Source: PALSA-505 sp963702235 | GTDB lineage: Bacteria; Actinomycetota; Actinomycetes; Streptosporangiales; Streptosporangiaceae | Direction of reading: 5' to 3' | NCBI GenBank assembly: GCA_963702235.1 | Contig: CAVPBZ010000026.1 | Coordinates: 241,928 to 305,927 of the forward strand | Length of the DNA stretch: 64,000 nt | Shown: positions 17,909-27,247 of the stretch, piece by piece | Numbering within the stretch: the first letter of the stretch is position 1 | Layout: each line of letters begins with the position of its first letter | Made by a program: the position numbers and the translations under genes | Notes under the pieces: generated by a model | The model's database searches: none | What the model saw: the letters and a program-made list of their open reading frames with translations, nothing else | What the model was told of the DNA's origin: nothing

Positions 17909-19333
17909 GTGGCAACGGCCAGCCCAGCTATAGACGAATTCACCAGGCTTCCGGGTGACCGCCATTCCGAGGTGCCCCGGACCCTGGCCGAGCCGGTGCC
18001 GCAGGCGCTCAGCCTCGTTGACCAGCTCGGCCTGTGGGGCAACCTGGGCGTGAGCCTGCTCGGCTTCACCGGGGCGATCTTCGTCCTGCAGCCGCTCGGC
18101 ACCGGGACGCCGGAGCTGTCCCTCGCCGCGGCGCTGACCTCGATCCTGCTCGGCACCGTGCTCGGCTCGCTGGCCATCGCGCTGGCCGGGCTGCCCGGAG
18201 CCAGGACCGGGGCCCCCGCCATGGTGCTGCTCCGCGGGCTGTTCGGCGCCGACCTGTCCTACCTGCCGACCGTGCTGAACGTGCTGCAGTGCCTGGGCTG
18301 GGGCATCTTCGAGCTCGTCACCATTTCCTTCGCCGCCCACACCGTGGCGCCGTCGCTGCCGCGCTGGGGCTACGTGCTCATCGCGGGGGCGGCCACCGGG
18401 CTGCTGGCGGTCCGGCCGCTGGGCGCGATCCGCATCCTGCGCCGGTACGTGACCGGAGCGGTCGTGGTGGTGCTGGCGTACCTATTCATCCAGCTCCTCC
18501 GCCATCCGCTGCCCGCGTTCGGCCACGGCACCTGGTCCGGGTTCTGGGCCGCGACCGACACGGTGGTGGCGGCGGCGGTCTCGTTCGCCCCGCTGGCCGC
18601 CGACTACACCAGGCACTCGCGCTCGCAGCGGGCCGCGTTCACCGGCGCGTTCGTCGGCTACGGCACCACCCAGGTGCTGTGCTACGTGATCGGTCTGCTC
18701 GCGCTGCTCACGATCGCGCACGGCGACCCCAACCACATCTACGGCGCGTTCATCGCGCTCCCGGTCGGCACGGTCGGCTTCGCCGTGCTGGCCGCGCGCG
18801 AGCTCGACCAGTCCTTCGCCAACGTCTACTCGACCGCCGTGTCCACCCAGAACATGCGGCCGCTGTGGGACCGCCGGGTGCTGGCCGTGGTGATCGCGGT
18901 GGTCACCACGGTGCTGGCCCTGGTGCTGAACATCGCCGACTACGAGAACTTCCTCGTCCTGCTCGGCTCCGTGTTCGTGCCGATGTTCGCGGTGCTCGTC
19001 GTCGACTTCTTCGTCGTATCCAAGGGCCGCTGGGACCTGTCCGCCAGCGCGCGCACCCGCTGGGTGATGCTCATCCCCTGGGCGGCCGGCTTCGCCGTCT
19101 ACCAGCTCATCAACCCCGGTTACATCTCCTGGTGGGTGTCGGCCTGGAAATGGATCGCCCGCCAGATCGGGTTCACCCCGGCCGGCTGGATGTCCGCGTC
19201 GATCCTGTCGTTCTGCGTGGCCGCGGCGGTGACCCTGGTCATCGGGCTCGTGCCGCGGCCCGGCCGGCGCCGTCAGCCGAGCACGGGGACGCAGCAGCCC
19301 GACAGCCAGCCCGACAGCCAGCCCGCGCGGTGA
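17909..19333 (+). CDS. NCS1-family permease, likely hydroxymethylpyrimidine transporter (CytX-like)
   Basis: A 474-residue, ~12-segment permease. The N-terminal signature LWGNLGVSLLGFTGAIFVL and RTGAPAMVLLRGLFGADLSY match nucleobase:cation symporter-1 proteins of the CodB/CytX branch, as does APLAADYTRHSRSQRAAFTG in the middle. Direct placement under a TPP riboswitch points to the thiamine-precursor branch (CytX, HMP uptake) rather than cytosine. The GTG start overlaps the riboswitch expression platform with AGGGAGG eight bases upstream. The last ~30 residues are a Pro/Gln/Ser tail with a PDSQ repeat. The stop overlaps the start of the phosphotransferase gene (GTGA). Confidence 0.88.
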   Translation: MATASPAIDEFTRLPGDRHSEVPRTLAEPVPQALSLVDQLGLWGNLGVSLLGFTGAIFVLQPLGTGTPELSLAAALTSILLGTVLGSLAIALAGLPGARTGAPAMVLLRGLFGADLSYLPTVLNVLQCLGWGIFELVTISFAAHTVAPSLPRWGYVLIAGAATGLLAVRPLGAIRILRRYVTGAVVVVLAYLFIQLLRHPLPAFGHGTWSGFWAATDTVVAAAVSFAPLAADYTRHSRSQRAAFTGAFVGYGTTQVLCYVIGLLALLTIAHGDPNHIYGAFIALPVGTVGFAVLAARELDQSFANVYSTAVSTQNMRPLWDRRVLAVVIAVVTTVLALVLNIADYENFLVLLGSVFVPMFAVLVVDFFVVSKGRWDLSASARTRWVMLIPWAAGFAVYQLINPGYISWWVSAWKWIARQIGFTPAGWMSASILSFCVAAAVTLVIGLVPRPGRRRQPSTGTQQPDSQPDSQPAR

Positions 19334-20577
19334 GCCGCGGGCTCGCGCGCCCGCCGCAGCCAGGTCCGCCGGGGCGGCCAGGGCACCCCGCGCCGCCGGG
19401 GCCGACGGCGCCGCCCGGCCTGGTGCACGGCATGGGCAAGGCGCTGGTCCCGGCGGACTGGCCGCCGCTGACCGACGAGGACGTCAGCATGGTGCTGGCC
19501 GGCGCCCCCGCGGGCGCGGTCGTCACCTGGCACAGCCCGCGGCCCATGTCGGCGGCCGGCCTGGTCAGCTGGCCCGGCGGCACCGTGTTCGTCAAGCGTC
19601 ACCACGTCAGCGTCCGCACCGCCGGCCAGCTGGCCGCCGAGCACGCGTTCGCCCGGCACCTGCGCGCCCGCGGCCAGCCGGTGCCGGCCGTGCTCCGGCT
19701 GGCCGACGGCTCGACCGCCACCCGGCGCGGCGATTTCGTCTACGAGGCTCACCAGGTGGCCGAGGGCACCGACCTGTACCGCGACGCGGTCTCCTGGTCA
19801 CCTTTCGCCAGCCCCGGTCACGCCCGGGCGGCCGGCCAGGCGCTGGCCCGGCTGCACCTCGCCGCCGTAGGCTTCGCGGCCGCCGAACGCCCGCCCGGGG
19901 TGCTCACGGGCGGCTGCGCGGTGACCGTGTCGGCTGACCCCGCCGCAGCGTTCGGGCGGATCGTGGCCAGCAGGCCGCACCTGGCCCGCTACCTGGCCCG
20001 GCCCTGGCCGGACGACGTCACCAGGTACCTACTGCCGGCCATCGACCGGGCCGGGCCGCTGTGCCGCCGGCTGCCCCGGCAGTGGGGGCACGGCGACTGG
20101 CATCCGTCGAACCTCACCTGGACCTCCTCCGGCCCGGCCGCGCAGGTCGCCGGGGTGCTCGATCTCGGGCTGGCCAACCGCACCTTCGCGGTGCATGACC
20201 TGGCCACCGCGCTGGAGCGCAGCACCGTGAGCTGGCTCGACCTCGCCGGAACCGGGCAGGCCAGCGCGGACGTCGAGGCCATGGACGCGCTGCTCGACGG
20301 CTACGCGTCGGTCCGGCCGCTCAGCCCGGCCGAGGCCGCCGCCCTGGCCGAGATCCTGCCCGTGGTGCACGTCGAATTCGCGCTTTCCGAGGTCGAGTAC
20401 TTCGCCGGCGTCGTGCACTCGGCGGCCAATGCCGAGCTTGCCTACGACGGCTACCTGATCGGGCACGCCCAGTGGTTCGCCGGACCCGCCGGATCAGCGG
20501 TGCTCGACCACCTGCGCCGTCGCGCCGAAGCCGAGGGTGACGGGCCTCGCGGCCGGTTCGCCAGGACTGCCCGATAG
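19330..20577 (+). CDS. APH-family phosphotransferase, thiamine-salvage kinase candidate
   Basis: A 415-residue protein from the GTG that overlaps the permease stop (GTGA); the first ~34 residues are Pro-rich and the true start may be ATG 19432. Kinase-like motifs: the Brenner motif WGHGDWHPSNLTW (H-G-D-x4-N) near residue 255 and the metal-binding D in VLDLGLANRTFAVHDLATAL. This is the aminoglycoside/choline/thiamine kinase fold. Translational coupling to a riboswitch-controlled HMP-type permease suggests phosphorylation of an imported thiamine precursor or thiamine itself, but this is inference; the family is functionally very mixed. Confidence 0.8.
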   Translation: MSRGLARPPQPGPPGRPGHPAPPGPTAPPGLVHGMGKALVPADWPPLTDEDVSMVLAGAPAGAVVTWHSPRPMSAAGLVSWPGGTVFVKRHHVSVRTAGQLAAEHAFARHLRARGQPVPAVLRLADGSTATRRGDFVYEAHQVAEGTDLYRDAVSWSPFASPGHARAAGQALARLHLAAVGFAAAERPPGVLTGGCAVTVSADPAAAFGRIVASRPHLARYLARPWPDDVTRYLLPAIDRAGPLCRRLPRQWGHGDWHPSNLTWTSSGPAAQVAGVLDLGLANRTFAVHDLATALERSTVSWLDLAGTGQASADVEAMDALLDGYASVRPLSPAEAAALAEILPVVHVEFALSEVEYFAGVVHSAANAELAYDGYLIGHAQWFAGPAGSAVLDHLRRRAEAEGDGPRGRFARTAR

Positions 20578-20615
20578 GATCCCAGGGGACATCGAGGATC
20601 GTACGGACGCTGTGA

Positions 20616-22173
20616 GTGGGTGAGCTGGTTCTGCGGTCTAGCCATGAGCCGAGCGCGGCAGGGCAGGCGCGAAGCGGCGACGCACCGCCGGCCCCAGGCG
20701 AATGCAGTTTCGTCATAGCTGCGAGCCGGGCTACCCGTGGACCAGGTCGAGGGCCCGGACGGGACATCGGAGTGGCAGCCGAGCCCGGGCGGGCTGGTCA
20801 CCGCGCTCCAGCCGATCATGCAGAAGGCCGACGGGGTATGGATCGGCTGGCCCGGCGCGGCCGGCGACCCGCCGGACCCGTTCGACGCCGAAGGCATGCA
20901 CCTGGTCGGCGTGGGACTGTCCGCCGACGAGGTCAGGGACTATTACGAGGGCTTCTGCAACGCCACGCTGTGGCCGCTGTATCACGACGTGATCGCCCCG
21001 CCGGAGTTTCAGCGCTCCTGGTGGGACGCCTACGTCAGGGTCAACCGGCGGTACGCGGACGAGATAGTCCGGCAGGCGGCCACCGGCGCGACCGTCTGGG
21101 TACATGACTACCAGCTGCAACTGGTCCCGGCGATGGTGCGCGAGCAGCGCAGCGACGTCCGCATCGGCTTCTTCACGCACATCCCGTTTCCCGGCTACGA
21201 GATCTTCGCGCAGCTTCCCTGGCGCCGGCAGATCGTCGAGGGCCTGCTCGGCGCGGACCTGCTGGGCTTCCAGCGCCGCGGCGACACCGCGAACTTCCTG
21301 CGCGCGTGCCGGCGGACCGCCGGCCTGACGACGAGCGGCTCCCTGGTCCGGCTCCCGGCCGCCGCGTCCGGCGAGGCGCGCAACACGGTCGGGACCCGGC
21401 GCCCGTCGGTCAACGGCTCGGCCGGGGGGCGCGAGGTGCGGGTCGGGGCGTTCCCCATCTCCATCGACTTCGCGGGGCTCGAGGAGGTGGCCAGGCAGGA
21501 ATCTGTCCGGGCCCGGGCAGCGGAGATCCGGCAGGCTCTGGGCAACCCCGACGTGGTGCTGCTCGGCATCGACCGCCTCGACTACACCAAGGGCATCCTG
21601 CACCGCCTCAACGCCTACGGCGAACTGCTTGACGAAGGCCGCTTCGGCGACGCCCGCACCGTGCTGGTCACCGTGGCCAGCCCCAGCCGGGAGCGGGTCG
21701 AGCAGTACCGCCTGCTGCGGGACGAGGTGGAGGTGACGGTCGGGCGGATCAATGGCGAGCACGGCGAGCTCGGCAGCCCGCCCATCCACTACCTGCACCA
21801 GACCTACCCCCGGGAAGAGATGGCGGCGCTCTACCTGGCCGCGGACGTGATGCTGGTGACGTCCCTGCGGGACGGGATGAACCTGGTGGCCAAGGAGTAC
21901 GTGGCCTGCCGCTATGACGAGACGGGCGCGCTGGTGCTCAGCGAGTTCACCGGCGCCGCCGACGAGCTCGGCAGTGCCATCCTGGTGAACCCGCACGACA
22001 TCGAGGGAATGAAAGACGCCATCGTCTACGCGGCAAAGATTTCCCCGAACGAGGCAAGACGACGCATGCGCTCGATGCGCCGCCGCGTGCGTGAACACGA
22101 TGTGGCGCACTGGGCCGCCGAATTCCTCAATGCGCTCACGAAGATTCCCGAGCTCAGCGGCCCGCTGCGCTAG
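20616..22173 (+). CDS. otsA: Trehalose-6-phosphate synthase, one apparent frameshift near the N-terminus
   Basis: The main frame (from base 20737) encodes GPDGTSEWQPSPGGLVTALQ, WIGWPG, VWVHDYQLQLVPAM, FFTHIPFPGYEIF, LGIDRLDYTKGIL and SLRDGMNLVAKEYV, all signatures of glycosyltransferase family 20 that makes trehalose-6-phosphate from UDP/GDP-glucose and glucose-6-phosphate. The missing N-terminal strand lies in another frame: GTG 20616 onward to SFVIAASR. Removing one G from the GGG at 20728-20730 gives the expected SFVIAASRLPVDQVEGPDG. Length (~518 residues) is then normal. The usual NRLP motif reads SRLP here. The single-base break may be a sequencing error. No otsB is adjacent. Confidence 0.9.
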
Positions 22174-22559
22174 CGAGGCCGGCCTGACGAGTGCCGGCCT
22201 GGCCGGTACTCCGCGCTCGGCCAGTCCTGGGTGTCCTGCCAGCCCGGCCTGCTCTGGCCGCTCTGCGCGTCCCGCGGGTTCTGCCAGTCCTGGGTGTCCT
22301 GCCACTCCGGCGGCGGGCTCGGCGGGGGCACCCGCACGTCGGCCCATCGTTCCTGCTTGCGCATCTTGACGGCCAGCTCGGCGGGTGCGGCGGCGGTGAG
22401 GATCGTGCCGCTGGGCGCGGCGAACAGCGGGAAGGCAATGTAGGTACGGGTGTAGCAGCCCCACAGGACAAGCCAGTGCTGGTGCTCATGCTGCAGCTGG
22501 GCCGCCGCCGTCCGGCAGGCGGCCTCGTCGTCGGGGTTTGGGCTGGTGCTGGGGATCAC
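22170..22559 (-). CDS. Conserved-looking hypothetical protein with WQDTQDW-repeat tail
   Basis: A 129-residue protein. The N-terminal ~70 residues (DDEAACRTAAAQLQHEHQHW, LVLWGCYTRTYIAFPLFAAP) resemble a small actinobacterial family that contains a WGxYtR-type segment; the C-terminal third has two WQDTQDW copies separated by Gln/Arg/Pro-rich sequence. The GTG at 22557-22559 is chosen because GGAG precedes it by five bases and the conserved-looking part begins there. Function unknown. It ends within four bases of the convergent otsA stop. Confidence 0.6.
   Translation of the reverse strand: MIPSTSPNPDDEAACRTAAAQLQHEHQHWLVLWGCYTRTYIAFPLFAAPSGTILTAAAPAELAVKMRKQERWADVRVPPPSPPPEWQDTQDWQNPRDAQSGQSRPGWQDTQDWPSAEYRPGRHSSGRPR
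22176..22200. terminator. Hairpin between convergent otsA and a small minus-strand gene
   Basis: Perfect 8-bp arms AGGCCGGC (22176-22183) and GCCGGCCT (22193-22200) with a 9-base loop, immediately after the otsA stop. There is no T-tract, as is common in actinobacteria. It lies inside the last codons of the minus-strand gene ending at 22170, so it would act on otsA transcripts only. Confidence 0.45.
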
Positions 22560-22841
22560 GGCCACTCCAGCTCGAACAATACCGTCCCGCCTGCGGTTTT
22601 GTTGTCCGCCTGACCGCGATTCCGGCAAATACATCTGGTCTTTACCGGCACGTTTCCTGGCCCTGGCCGGCTTCTCACACGAGGGTGGGGTAACCGATGA
22701 CCGTCGGTCCAGCTGTGCACGGTCCATAACCACTACGCTGCAGATTGTTACAGTCAGGGCCGGGCGACACCCGTCCGCCCGCGTTAAGGGGGCGGGCCTG
22801 CCAGCGCCGGGCACCACGTACTCAAGAGTCGGGGGATCTCC

Positions 22842-23591
22842 ATGACGAACTTTCCGCCGGGGGGCGATGTAGCGCCTGATCCGCCCCAGGATCCGGGTAC
22901 TGGCACGGACGGGACTAGCACGCACGGCCCGCAGGGCGCGGTCACCGAGCCTGCGCCGGATGCTGGTTACGGCGCTGGGCACGACCACGGTCACGGGGCG
23001 CCGCCGGGTCCGGGTTACGGGCAGGACCAGCCCCCGGCTTATGGCCAGCCGCCGGGCTACGGGCAGGCCCCGGGACACGACCAGCCGCAGGCTTACGGCC
23101 AGGCGCCGGGCTACGAGCAGCCACAGGCTTACGGGCAGGCCCCGGGCTACGAGCAGCCGCAGGCTTACGGGCAAGCCCAGGGTTTCGGGCAGCCACAGGG
23201 TTTCGGGCAGCCACAGCATTACGAAGCGCCGGCGGGGCCGGGTCACGCGGTGGCGCAGCCGGAGCAGTACGCGATGCCGCACGGCCAGGACTACCCGGTC
23301 CAGCTCACGGTGGAGTACCCGGAGCGCAGTTCCCGGCTGCTCGCGGGCCTGAGCATCCCGTACTTCCTCATCCGGCTCATCATGCTGATCCCGGCCCTGT
23401 TCGTGGTCTACTTCGTGGGCATTGCTGCCTTGGTGGTCGTCTGGCTGTCGTTCTGGGCCGTGCTGTTCACCGCCCGCTACCCGCGCGGCTTCCACGAGTT
23501 CGCCACGGGTTACCTGCGCTGGAACACGAGGATCACCGCGTATCTCTTCGGGCTGACCGACAAGTACCCGCCGTTCCGCCTGAGCCCCTGA
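22842..23591 (+). CDS. DUF4389 membrane protein with N-terminal GYGQ repeats
   Basis: A 249-residue protein. Residues ~1-140 are low complexity, with a ladder of PGYGQ/AYGQ/PGYEQPQ units. From VQLTVEYPERSSRLLAGLSI a DUF4389 domain follows: two membrane segments (LIRLIMLIPALFVVYFVGIA; LVVVWLSFWAVLFTARYP) and the typical YPRGFHEFATGYLRWNTRI plus YLFGLTDKYPPF. DUF4389 proteins are actinobacterial envelope proteins without known activity; the Tyr/Gln/Pro-rich tail resembles those that drive protein clustering. ATG 22842 follows GGGGGATCTCC. It begins a run of co-oriented envelope genes. Confidence 0.85.
   Translation: MTNFPPGGDVAPDPPQDPGTGTDGTSTHGPQGAVTEPAPDAGYGAGHDHGHGAPPGPGYGQDQPPAYGQPPGYGQAPGHDQPQAYGQAPGYEQPQAYGQAPGYEQPQAYGQAQGFGQPQGFGQPQHYEAPAGPGHAVAQPEQYAMPHGQDYPVQLTVEYPERSSRLLAGLSIPYFLIRLIMLIPALFVVYFVGIAALVVVWLSFWAVLFTARYPRGFHEFATGYLRWNTRITAYLFGLTDKYPPFRLSP
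23020..23222 (+). repeat. Degenerate ~33-bp tandem repeats coding for Y-G-Q-A-P-G-Y-E-Q-P-Q units
   Basis: Within the DUF4389 gene, units like CAGGCTTACGGGCAGGCCCC recur at about 33-bp or 24-bp steps. Copies near 23088-23165 differ by only a few bases, pointing to recent expansion by slippage. The repeat number is likely to vary between strains. Confidence 0.7.
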
Positions 23592-23850
23592 CGGGTGCGG
23601 GATTCTGCCGGGCGGCGCGGGCCGGAGCAGCCGCGGTGCCCGGCAGGGCCGCGGCGCCGCCCGGCAGACAGGATTACGGCGCGTGGTCACCAGCCTTCCC
23701 TGGTGCAACTCGTGACACGTCACGCTTTGTGACGAGTTCGGGCGGAACGGTTCTGTGCAGGTCGCGGCGGTGTAGCCTGGGGACGCGTTGCATTGTGCAG
23801 TCTTTTGCGCACGATGCGCTGTGGCTTGCCGAGTCGAGGGGTACCGATCG

Positions 23851-25356
23851 ATGAACTCAGGTCACGGCCCGGGGCCTGAGGACCCGGGAGGGTCAGACGT
23901 GCGGCCCGGCACGCGGTCAGAGGACGACCAGGACCTCGACTGGGCCGACTGGCGGCAGGGCCCCGGCTACTCGCGGCCGGTGCCGCCCGACCCGGAGCCG
24001 GGCAGCGGCGCCGAGACTCGCCCGCGAGGGGCGCACGCGCGGCCCGAGTCCGAGCCCGACAATGAGCGCTCTCCCTACCCCGCACCGCAGCCGGAGCCAC
24101 CATCCCGCAGCGAGCCGGTGCCACCGCCGGCCGCACCGTCACCGCGCAGCGGGCCGGTGCCGCCGGCCGCGGCGCCGTCACCGTACGCGGCGCCGGGGCC
24201 CTATGCCGCGCCGCCAGCGCCCGGCGAGCCGGCGCCGCCGCCGGGCGGCTCGACACCACGCCACGAACCGGGGCCGGCCGTGCCGTCGGCACCCTACGCA
24301 GGACCGGGCCCCTATCCGGAGCCGGCGCAGTACGCGGAGCCACCGCGGTCCCCGGAGTCGGGGCGCGCGGAGCCGCCGCGCTATCCGGAGGGCCCGCCCT
24401 ACCCCGCGGACTACGCCGAGCCGGCGGAGTACGCCGCAGCCGGGGATTACGGGAACGCAGGTGCCTACCAGGATGCCGGCGGCTACGGCGACCCCGGCGG
24501 GTACGGCGACTCCGAAAGCTACGGAGATCCCGGCATCTACGGGCGCCCGGCAGGCTACGAGGAACCGGGCACTTCTCTGCAGCCGGCGGGTGGCCAGAGC
24601 GTCAGCAGCCACGGCGACCAGGAGGACTACAGCGATTTCTGGAAGCCCGAGCCGCACGGCGCGGCGCCGGGCAAGCGCCCGACGGGATTCCTGATAGCCG
24701 TCGCGGCCGCCATCGTGGCCGCAGGCGCTGTTGCTGCCGTCCTGCTGCTCATGCACCACGGACCGGCCCGCCATCCAGCGGCGGCCAGCCCGCCCATCCC
24801 GACGGCGGCGCGCACCCCGGTCAGCTCGCCGGCCCCCAGCACGACGAGCAAGCCGCCGCCCGCGCCCCCGCTGACCGGGGCCAACGGCCAGCTCGGGGTG
24901 CCCAGGCAGATCGGGACGCTGCTGCTCAACCCCTCGCTCACGCAGCGCTTTGTGGGCCGGCCCGTCCAGCGGCAAGACGCGAACTCGTTCTTCATCCCGG
25001 TCCGCGACGTCGTCAGCGGTTTCTACACGGCCAGCCCGTCGGTGACGACGTTCACCGCCAGGGATCCGCGGCTGATGTTCCTCGTCGCCTACCTGCACGG
25101 GACTGGCAACCCGGCGTCTGCCCTGCATGCCTTCCTGGCCAATCACACCTTCACCGAGCAGCAGCGCGTCAGTCCGGGACCGCTGGGCGGGGAGGCGGCC
25201 TGCGGGCTGCTGCCCCAGCAGCCGTCCCCGGTGGCGCACTGCATGTGGGCCGACGGCAACACCTACGCCGACTTCTACGCCTGGGACAGCAGCCCGTCAG
25301 CGCTGGCGCAGACCATGATCGCGATCCGGCCGAAGGTGGAGCTCGGCCACCCGTGA
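23851..25356 (+). CDS. Proline-rich single-pass membrane protein with extracellular domain
   Basis: A 501-residue protein. Residues 1-~270 are cytoplasmic low-complexity sequence rich in Pro, Glu and Tyr, with PGPYAAPP-, YGDPGGYGD- and YAEP-type repeats. One membrane segment follows (GFLIAVAAAIVAAGAVAAVLL, ~residues 283-302), then a Ser/Thr/Pro linker and a ~170-residue outer domain containing FVGRPVQRQDANSFFIPVRD and a Cys pair (AACGLLPQQ; VAHCMWADG). No known domain recognised. ATG 23851 with GAGGGG upstream is preferred over the upstream ATG at 23788. The layout resembles actinobacterial envelope regulators but no kinase domain is present. Confidence 0.7.
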   Translation: MNSGHGPGPEDPGGSDVRPGTRSEDDQDLDWADWRQGPGYSRPVPPDPEPGSGAETRPRGAHARPESEPDNERSPYPAPQPEPPSRSEPVPPPAAPSPRSGPVPPAAAPSPYAAPGPYAAPPAPGEPAPPPGGSTPRHEPGPAVPSAPYAGPGPYPEPAQYAEPPRSPESGRAEPPRYPEGPPYPADYAEPAEYAAAGDYGNAGAYQDAGGYGDPGGYGDSESYGDPGIYGRPAGYEEPGTSLQPAGGQSVSSHGDQEDYSDFWKPEPHGAAPGKRPTGFLIAVAAAIVAAGAVAAVLLLMHHGPARHPAAASPPIPTAARTPVSSPAPSTTSKPPPAPPLTGANGQLGVPRQIGTLLLNPSLTQRFVGRPVQRQDANSFFIPVRDVVSGFYTASPSVTTFTARDPRLMFLVAYLHGTGNPASALHAFLANHTFTEQQRVSPGPLGGEAACGLLPQQPSPVAHCMWADGNTYADFYAWDSSPSALAQTMIAIRPKVELGHP

Positions 25357-25372
25357 GACCGGGCGCTTATGA

Positions 25373-25410
25373 CGAAGCGTTTGTGTTGCTATCACATACG
25401 TTTCGCTTCG
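25373..25410. terminator. Hairpin after the proline-rich membrane protein
   Basis: Arms CGAAGCG (25373-25379) and CGCTTCG (25404-25410) are perfect, and the inner GTGT/ACAT bases can extend pairing; the region is AT-richer than its surroundings. It lies 16 bp after the stop at 25356 and 200 bp before the amidase, so a terminator or processing site is likely. Confidence 0.45.
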
Positions 25411-25617
25411 CGATAAGGAACAGCAGGACGGCAGCCTACGCCAGCTTTGCGAAACGGAATGCCGCGATCGCCGCCACAGTGCCTGCAGGCCGACCCGCTC
25501 GGTCCTTCCGGCTGCGGTCCGGGACACATGCTTATGCTCGCACGCACGGCCGCAGCTGCGATGCCGCGAATCGGCGAACCGGGCGGCGGCATCCGGCCGC
25601 GGTGGCAGACTGGCCAG

Positions 25618-26539
25618 GTGAAATCCAGGAGGAGCGCGGGCGCCAGCGCTAGCCGGGGGATGATCCTGGCCCTGGTCATCGTCGCGCTGATCGGCATCGG
25701 GCTGGCCGCGGGGTACGCCGCCCTGCGCCACTCGCCGAGTCCCACTGCCTCGGGACAGGCCGGCGTTCGTCCAGCGGCTGACGCCAGCAGCGCCCGCAGT
25801 CCCTCGCCCGCGGCGGATTCCGCGCAGCTCCACTCCCGCGGCGACCACGCAGAAAGCGGCGCACTCGCCGGCGGCGAAGCCGCTGGCCGGGAAGGTCGTC
25901 GGGATCGACCCCGGGCACAACGGCGGTAACGCAGGCGACCCCTCGTATATCGATCAGACCATCTGGAACGGGCGGGCGTCGGAGACGTGTGACACGACCG
26001 GCACGGCGACCGACAGCGGGTACACCGAGGCGCAGTACAACTTCAACGTCGCGCAGTACCTGCGTGCCGACCTCCGCCGGGCCGGCGCCCGTGTCGTGCT
26101 GACGAGGACCACCAACAGCGGGGTCGGCCCGTGCGTGGACCGCCGGGCCGCGATCCTCAATAAGGCCCGCGCGAACGTGTCGGTCGACATCCACGCTGAC
26201 GGCGGGCCGGCCTGGGGCCGGGGGTTCAGCATCCTGGAGCCGGTCGCCGACGGGCCCAACGACAAGGTGATCGGCTCCTCGGCGCGGTTCGGCCTTGATG
26301 TCCAGCAGGCGATGCTCAGGGGTACCAGCATGCCGGTCAGCAACTACTACGGGCATAACGGCTTCGAGGCCCGTGACGACCTGGCCGGGCTCAACCTCAC
26401 GACTGAGCCGAAGATCCTCATCGAGTGCGGCAACATGCGGAACGCGACCGACGCCCAGCTGCTCACCAGCAGCAAGTTCCAAAAGCAGGTGGCGACGGCG
26501 ATTGCTGCCGCGATCACCCGTTTCCTCACCCGTCCTTAG
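25618..26539 (+). pseudogene. N-acetylmuramoyl-L-alanine amidase (Amidase_3), one frameshift in the linker
   Basis: The catalytic domain has all Amidase_3 features: VVGIDPGHNGGN (Zn His), GYTEAQYNFNVAQYL (Zn Glu), VSVDIHADGG (Zn His) and ILIECGNMRN (catalytic Glu). It hydrolyses the amide linking peptide to muramic acid in peptidoglycan. The N-terminal membrane anchor or signal (MILALVIVALIGIGLAAGYAAL; shown from 25660) is in a different frame, starting at GTG 25618. The catalytic frame has a stop at 25688 and no start codon of its own before the domain, so the two parts belong together. The break is in the Ala/Ser/Pro linker, between ~25740 and ~25880, and needs one base removed. Likely error or recent mutation. 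Confidence 0.82.
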
Positions 26540-26540
26540 G

Positions 26541-26561
26541 TCCGGCCAGCGGTCGGCCGGA
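26541..26561 (+). terminator. Hairpin directly after the amidase stop
   Basis: TCCGGCC (26541-26547) pairs perfectly with GGCCGGA (26555-26561), followed by AAAATTG. It begins two bases after the TAG of the amidase and probably ends its transcript. Confidence 0.5.
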
Positions 26562-26677
26562 AAATTGCCGGAAAGAATCGGACCCGCGGTGTGAACCCTT
26601 TCGTTCATTCCGGCGTCAGATAATCGTTACGGCTCGGTCACCACAGTGACCTTGGGCGATGGAGCCCGGGAGGAACA

Positions 26678-27181
26678 ATGGCGCAGCAACTCGACACCGG
26701 AAAATTTGACCGCACCGCCTGGGTGCTGATGGCGTGCGGGGTGGTCGCCTTCATCGACACCTTCCTCCCGTGGGCAAGCGTCGGCGTACTGGGTGCCTCG
26801 ATAACCGGGTCGGCATGGACTGTGGGTTTCTGGGCCTGGTTTCCGATGATCCTGCTGCTCGCGGTCGGCGCGGCAGCGTTCCTGCCTGGCATCGGGGTCC
26901 GCGGCGTTCCCGACCTCCCGGTGGTGGCACTGGGCGTCGGCGCGCTGGCGCTGATCATCGTGCTGATCAGGTGGGTGACCTATCCATCGATCGTGGGAGC
27001 CGGAATCGGGCTCATCATCGGCCTCCTGCTTGCCGCCGTGGTGGGCGTCGCCGCCTACATGACCCCGACGACCAAGGCGGCAGTGGCGAAGCTGCGGAAC
27101 CAGGCGCAGTCGCCCAGTCAGTCGCCCAGTCAGCCGCCCGCTGCCGAGCCGACTCAGCCACCGGCCCAGCCTTACCAGTAA
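26678..27181 (+). CDS. Small four-segment membrane protein
   Basis: A 167-residue protein with four predicted membrane segments (WVLMACGVVAFIDTFLPWAS; GFWAWFPMILLLAVGAAAFL; VVALGVGALALIIVLIRW; GAGIGLIIGLLLAAVVGVAA) and a Ser/Gln/Pro-rich cytoplasmic tail containing a QSPSQSPSQPP repeat. The pattern resembles DUF5336-like actinobacterial membrane proteins, but the match is not firm. ATG 26678 follows GGGAGGAAC, a good ribosome site. It lies between the amidase and the NPCBM-like gene, all on the same strand. Function unknown. Confidence 0.75.
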   Translation: MAQQLDTGKFDRTAWVLMACGVVAFIDTFLPWASVGVLGASITGSAWTVGFWAWFPMILLLAVGAAAFLPGIGVRGVPDLPVVALGVGALALIIVLIRWVTYPSIVGAGIGLIIGLLLAAVVGVAAYMTPTTKAAVAKLRNQAQSPSQSPSQPPAAEPTQPPAQPYQ

Positions 27182-27247
27182 CGCCGCAGGGTTAGACCCG
27201 GCGGGTCATTCTGCCGGACGCACGTTCCCCCCGCCATCGGACATGCC

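Noticed and set aside
18034..19329. Long frame preceding the phosphotransferase inside the permease gene
   Set aside because: It is the Arg-rich alternative frame of the permease; only the part after 19330 is coding.
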